Positions 58,301-64,000 of a stretch of 64,000 nucleotides of DNA are shown here, piece by piece. The stretch is from Saccharina japonica (lineage: Eukaryota; Sar; Phaeophyceae; Laminariales; Laminariaceae), in the NCBI GenBank assembly GCA_008828725.1, contig MEHQ01002400.1, positions 230,645 through 294,644 on the forward strand, read 5' to 3'. The first letter of the stretch is position 1. The number at the start of each line of letters is the position of its first letter. Position numbers and translations under genes: made by a program. Under the pieces are notes generated by a model, which saw nothing but the letters and a program-made list of their open reading frames with translations, searched no databases and had not been told where the DNA came from.

Positions 58301-61300
58301 GATCCGTACGTAAGTATCATATGGTTACAGGTCATGCCAGCTTACTACTGTCCCGAAATATAAGAACCGCTTGGATTAAATATTACTACTACTACTACTA
58401 CTACAGTGCTTGGCCCTTTTTTAAGGGACCCCGCGGTTGGGGAAAACGGTAAATAAGGAATTTTCAATTTCTGCCCACCATTTTTGCCCACGACGAGTAC
58501 ATGTAATGATTATACGGTACCGGTACGAACTCTGATCGGCAACGTCGGTATATTTCCAGGGATCTGCAGTCCGGAACGCATTAGGGTCCTTTTAAAAGGG
58601 GCTGGCTCCTGCTGTATGCAAGTGTAGTTTTAATATAAGACAGTAGGGGTATGAGTACATCATGGAGCCGCTGTTCGATTTCCTCGTCAACCTCACTCAA
58701 CTATTTGGCCTCTTTTTCGTATATTTCGAGTTATATATCATGTGATAAATTTAGCTGGTAACCCCCGTGAGCAAAGACGCCCCCCCCCCGCTTGTTGGCC
58801 ACATGCATGCATGCATTACTCTTGTCATACTTATAATACGTGGCAGTAAGGCGGTGTATGTACAATATACAAGTCTGTATCAGGTACGTCTAGTCCGTTT
58901 ACCCCGAATCTTCCAATTTTACCCTCTATCACTCAGGTGCACTTTTCTCAGAGTGGACGGTGTTGTTCTGAAATCTGATTACACCCTTATATAGCCGTAT
59001 TCAAGACCATCCTTCCTACGGATTATTTTTTTGTTTAAATATTTATTTGCCGATTTATATCGAAATAACGTATTATCTGTTCGCTTTGGTATGGGTGTCA
59101 CAGTTTTCACAAGATAAAAAAGACGACGGATTCGGACCGCCCTTGTACGTCCGGTCAGGGAAAGCTATTTAAATTTATATTTGTTGAAAAATTGACGGAG
59201 CCATAGGCGAAAAACCGAATGTTGAGCTTATATTCTTCGCTTTGGTATAGTGTACCCCACGGTACGATTTTGAAATGGATGACGGCAAACGACTCGTCTC
59301 GTCGACGCGGTCAGGGATAGATTATGTTTGTTTTACACGAATGGATATTTCTGGAGATACACCGCATTTTGTTTAGCCGCATAATAACTGGTTATCAGCT
59401 ACCACACAGCTCCATGCACCTCACACTCAGACGACTTCGAGGCTTTCCTCACTGCTGTGCCGAATTACCCACATCGATCGGAGAGAGCATGGGGCGGTAC
59501 CCGAAAAAAAAACGAAACGATACCGGAGAAAAAAAACAAAATGGCGTTTCAAAATATTTTGGGGGTATTTCCGGCCAAAAATGTTGCATTTTCCCCCCCC
59601 AAAAAAACTCCACGGCTATCCACGTATCTCGACGCTGCGGTCACGATCATCGCTGTTTTGCATTTCCAATGTTTTTTTTTCACACGTTATGACCAAAAAC
59701 GTAATTGGAAGTATTGTCCCGGACGGACCATATATACCTCATGACCAGGTTTATGCAGTCACGTGTTGCTTAATCGGCTTGTTGACCAACGACCCGCCTT
59801 GCGTGGTCTACAAGGCTTTTCGGTGTTTCTCTCGCGAAATTCGCAACTTGCTCTGGGCTTTTGGACGAAAATGGCTGGTGGGTTTTCGTACTTGAAAACC
59901 ACGTAACGCATATCGTGAGAATAACGTCATTTAGACTATATCGCAGATGATGCGCATTTCTAGAAGGCATTGTCTGTACCTATTACATGATACTGGAATA
60001 CTATACTACATGGTACATGCCAGTATCACGGTATCCGGAAAAACATGGTCATCAGAACGCGATCGGCCCTTGAGGTTCCTGACAGCGGTCGAAATCACGT
60101 TACCTGCTGTGCTTTGCGTTACACTTTAGTCTGGTGTTACCTCTATCAAACGTGTGACAACAGCTGCACAGCCATTTTTTTTTTGAAACTACGTACAGCA
60201 GGGGAAATGTATTATTAATAGTTAAAAATCGAAGCGAATCACGTTGCCCGTTTATGTTTAACATGGGAAAGGGCTGTAAGACAGGCAACAGGACCCAAAC
60301 AAAGGCGACAACACTCAAGTACAAAAGTACGTTTCATATTATAGAGTAGCAGGTAACAGGAAGGAACAACAGCGTCGTGTGAACAGCAATTTCTTATTTG
60401 AGAATAATTATTCCTTTTTTTCACGCCGCTTTTTTCAACATAAAGCCGGCGTCACACAGTTCATGCTGCTCAAGGGTTTGAACCAGAAATGGTCAGTGCG
60501 CGCAGTTTTACCGCTTTTTCCAAATAATTATTAACTCTTAGCCCCCCCCCTATCTATGGTCATAAGACCATGCATGAAAATGAAGTACCCCCCCCTCTCC
60601 CCACTCTTCCATACACAAGCCTCCAACCCCCCTCAAAACCTTGTATAATTCTACATATCTTTCTAACTCATGCCTAACTCAAAACTCCTCTCATCTCCCA
60701 AACGCATGCCTCCAACCTCAAAACCTTGTATAATTCCACCTATTGTTCCAACTCATGCCTAACTGAAAACCCCCCTCCTCTCCCAAATGCATGCCTCCAA
60801 CCTCATGCAAAACCTCGTTCTTTTTTCTACAGTACCCGTCTCGCGTCCGACGTAGGCACCGGAAAGCGCGACTTCAACGGCTTGTGGGACTGCCTCAGCC
60901 GGACGGCAAAGGGCCCCAAGGGCGTGCTGGGTCTTTACAACGGTTTCGGCGTTTCCGTGATGGGTATCATCCCCTACCGCGGTGTGTACTTCGGCCTGTA
61001 CGACACCTTCCGTGAGAAGAATCCCTACAAGGACGACAAGGGCATGAAGGGCCTGGGATCTAAGTTCTTGATCGCGCAGTCCGTTGCGATCCTCTCGGGG
61101 TACGCTTCCTACCCCTTCGACACGATCCGCCGTCGCCTCCAGATGCAGTCCGAGAAGCCCCCCGCCGAGTGGATGTACAAGGGCACCGCCGACTGCTTCA
61201 AGAAGATCGTCGCCGAGGAGGGAGGTTCCGCGCTCTTCAAGGGCGCAGGCGCCAACGCTCTTCGGACGGTCGGCTCCGCGCTCGTGTTGGTCATGTACGA

Positions 61301-61331
61301 CCAGATGAAGACCATCATGAACCTCCACTAA
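52386..61331 (+). CDS. Mitochondrial ADP/ATP carrier, right copy
   Basis: Exons 52386-52807 and 60833-61331, identical in sequence and structure to the gene at 7818-16763 (306 aa, phase-2 intron of 8,025 bp, PIERVK, PLDYAR and PFDTIR signatures, RRRLQM in the nucleotide-carrier motif). If the duplication is real, the organism has two identical AAC genes, each with its own shared p23 promoter. If it is an assembly duplicate, there is one gene. Sequence alone cannot decide, because no coding difference was found. Confidence 0.97.
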
Positions 61332-63170
61332 CCGGGACCGCGGGTCGGGTTGGGTGTGATTGGTGATTGTGCCGCTGCTGCTGCCGTTGATTACGCTTGT
61401 CGAGAGTTTCCTTAACGTACCAGGCGTGTCTTGTCCTGTGGTTCCGTTTTTCTGAAGTCACGGAAATGGGAAAAGGCTTTTTTGGTTTAGTTTAGACTTT
61501 CCTTTTGAGCCTTTGAGTGTGTCACTTCATGCCCTGCTCTTTATCTGTTCCAGCGTTGGCCTTATGCTCGCGTGTGGACATTTGAAGCGGCTGTGGCTCG
61601 ATGTGATGTGCCCTGTGCGTTGCCTTGCCCTGGTGGGGCGGCGTCTTGTGATGTCGGGAGAAGATCCGGAGGTTTTGATGAAGCGGCCGGCGTTGATTGG
61701 CACCGCGTCGCGGAGATTTTGAAAAGTTTTTGTTTCTGAGGTGCGGTCGAATGTGACGTTTTGCAGTCGGGGGAGAGACGGCGGGGGGGGGGTGATGGAG
61801 GCGTGGATGGAACAACGACGATATTAAAAAAAAACGTGTTGACTCGAAAGATGGTCGAAGTGCTCGCTTTTTTGAGACGCTCGCAGACGAAAGGAATGGA
61901 CCAGACTAATCAAGAGGTTGCTACCAAATGCAGATAGCGCGCGCCCCCCCCTCCCAAGTACGAACCCGAAAACTTGTGTGCGATTATTATCTGTATTCGT
62001 TGCTTTTCCCCCTCTTGTTTTTTTCTTGTGATCTGTTCGTGCAGTGTTTTATTTCTCTCGACTCTGCTCTGGTGTTTTGATGAGAAGTTTTCTCGCGAGA
62101 GAGGTGGGGGGGCTGAGGGGGGCATACGGTGGCCTGTCTTGTAATGGTTGCCTCGCCCGGTGTAAGTCAAGGAGCTGGATGAATTTACCTCCCCCTTCTT
62201 TATTTACCACCGAGCGCCCTTTCGGCCCTTGTTTACCCATCTTGTTTTTTGTTGGTTTGTTTCCAGCTGTAGCTCAGCTGCTGCCCAAACGAAAAAAAAA
62301 ATTACGCAAAAACTGCTGTAACAGCAAATTTTGGCTTCAGGTTGTGGTTTCTCACGCACCCTTGGCCTATAGTAGTAGCGCCGACTTTTTTTATCTGGTT
62401 GGTTGTGATGTCGAGCTAGTTCTTAAGGGTGGTGGTGGGTGCTGTTATCGTCGTCGTCGTTTTTCAGAAGTGGCTTTACCTTTCGTTGGCATAGTTTTGT
62501 TGTTGTTGTTGCTTACTGTTTTGTATGTTAGCGACCAGCGGTTAATAATTCTATCAAAGGGACGTCAAATATAACATGGTCTTTGTACGTTCGCGTCATG
62601 TTCGCATTATATATAGCTCTGGTGCATTCCGGCAACACTCGACAAAACTCCTCCTGTTGAAGTTATTACCCTACATATAGTGCGAGAGACTCAGAAGATG
62701 GATGAGCTACGTATTTGTTTGGCACCGTAGCCATATATCGCTACATAGCCACGTGGCTACGGTAAGGGAAGAGTTGGCCCTCAACATCCAAGAGGCGCGG
62801 CGCGGTTTCACATAAAACGTCAACATTGATCGAAGCCGTGCAGGTATACCCGAACACCTCAGATAGAAAGATCACTATCTACTGTAGATCATGTAGACCC
62901 TAACCTACCGTTCTGAGGAGCTGTGCAGGATCTGGTGTCCAGGTCCAACTCAGGAAGCATGTCCTACATGCAGTTTATACAACGTATGGCTCCCACCTGG
63001 CAAAATGAGGTATAGATTTTGCAGAGAAGATATCTATCTTCCCTAAAAAATCTAGTCAACAAGTGGAAATGATCTGTGCGAGCTGTGTGAGGAAGCCTGG
63101 CATAACGAGGGAGTGAGTGTTCCCAATCCCTAGGGACAAAAAGGCAAAAGAAAGGAGGAGTGTGACACGT

Positions 63171-63408
63171 GCTACGGTAGAGGTAGCACTTTTTGGCTGA
63201 ATCGTTTTCTGAACGATCGGGCTCCTTAACCCAAATTCGTCGGACTTTCATCATTTTTGTGACGAATAATGTTGCAGAGTATACTTCGGTCATGATATTT
63301 CGCATCCGGCAGCACTTTTATTTTCCTCCAAAATCGCTTTTTCGGTGAGGTATGTGACCCTCCTTAAGTGAGGAGCTCAGAAAAAACATGGTGCACCTCT
63401 ATCGTAGC
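63171..63408. mobile_element. MITE with GCTACGGTAGAGGTAGCAC termini, right junction member
   Basis: Left end GCTACGGTAGAGGTAGCAC, right end GTGCACCTCTATCGTAGC; inverted they differ at two or three positions. 238 bp, non-coding. The 18.6-kb repeat ends at its third base. Confidence 0.8.
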
Positions 63409-63586
63409 ATGCGTCGTGTTCTTGATCAGTCACGTTTTTTCTGCTGCAGCTGTCGTAAATCATGCAAAAGCATGCAGCCGGCAAGCGGAGAGGAAGAAGG
63501 CCGCGAGGAACAATCACTCCACTTCGAAAACACAGGAGAACCTATCACTCGTCCCACTTTGAAACACACCAGGAACACTATCTTCG

Positions 63587-63930
63587 CTGCATTTTGATTT
63601 AAATCATTCCCATACTATACTACTGTAGGTTTACGTCGTAGGCTTTCGTTGTGTGCAGGCGGTGCACGGTCAATTTCAACCCCCGCTGCATTTTTATTTA
63701 ATCATGCCCGTACTACATACGTCGTAGGCTTTCGTTATGTGCAGGCGGTGCATGGTCAATTCCAACCCTCGAACCCTCGCTGCATTTTGATTTAATCATC
63801 CCCGTATTACGTCGTAGGCTTTCGTTATGTGCAGGCGGTGCATGGTCAATTTCAACCCTCGCTGCATTTTGATTTAATCATCCCCGTACTACAGCACTGT
63901 AGGTTTACCTCGTAGGCTTTCGTTATGTGC
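63587..63930 (+). repeat. Minisatellite, 75-95-bp unit, about four copies
   Basis: Units contain CGCTGCATTTTGATTTAATC, CGTCGTAGGCTTTCGTTATG and TGCAGGCGGTGCATGGTCAA. Units vary by loss of TACTGTAGGTTTAC. The last unit runs into the MITE start at 63931. Confidence 0.85.
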
Positions 63931-64000
63931 AGGTGCATCCTGCATTTTTTTGTACAGGCTGTGCGTGGCCAATTTCATCCTTGCCCGTCGACCCAGACCA
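63931..64000 (+). repeat. Start of a second GTGCAGG-family MITE, cut by the window edge
   Basis: GTGCAGGTGCATCCTGCATT, then the TTTTGTACAGGCTGTG and CATCCTTGCCCGTCGACCCA stretches align with 44156-44230. Confidence 0.7.

Overview
This is nuclear DNA from a eukaryote. It holds three intron-rich housekeeping genes with introns of 0.6-8 kb, and introns and spacers packed with microsatellites, minisatellites and short non-autonomous DNA transposons (MITEs). The adenine nucleotide carrier has RRRLQM where animals, fungi and plants have RRRMMM. The p23 co-chaperone has a Gly/Met-rich insert before an acidic tail. Together with the repeat-rich introns this suggests an alga-like protist, possibly a stramenopile such as a brown alga; that placement is an inference. 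No prokaryotic, plasmid, CRISPR or defence locus is present.

Layout. Bases 1-18605 and 44569-63173 are a direct repeat at a constant offset of 44,568 bp. They are identical wherever compared, including a 420-N gap at the same relative place; the one difference found is T266 versus C44834. Each copy holds a head-to-head pair: an ADP/ATP carrier (AAC) on the plus strand (two exons, 306 aa, 8-kb intron) and a p23/Sba1-type co-chaperone on the minus strand. Their start codons are 319 bp apart. The p23 gene of the right-hand copy runs out of the repeat into unique DNA and is complete: seven exons, 253 codons, 52066 down to 36107. The left-hand copy shows exons 1-3 only before the window edge.

The unique middle (18606-44568) holds, from left to right: a minus-strand stomatin-like SPFH gene (six exons recognised, 26.6 to 20.56 kb, 3' exons absent); a 1.5-kb purine-rich degenerate repeat; 28.2-36.1 kb of non-coding DNA with tandem repeats and MITEs; and p23 exons 7 to 4. 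The last 0.8 kb of the window is a MITE, a minisatellite and the start of another MITE.

Interpretation. Where the two repeat copies stop matching (18605/63173), both run into members of the same TIR element, which are only about 92% alike. A tandem duplication by unequal crossing-over between two MITEs, unit about 44.6 kb, explains four facts together: the repeat, the break point, the complete right-hand p23, and a stomatin-like gene cut off near the junction. An assembly error (haplotig or repeat-induced misjoin) explains the same facts and is favoured by the shared gap. Both predict that the sequence left of this window matches 44568 and downwards.

Functionally, AAC exchanges ADP and ATP across the inner mitochondrial membrane, p23 assists Hsp90, and the stomatin-like protein is probably a mitochondrial membrane scaffold. 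The AAC/p23 promoter is probably shared.
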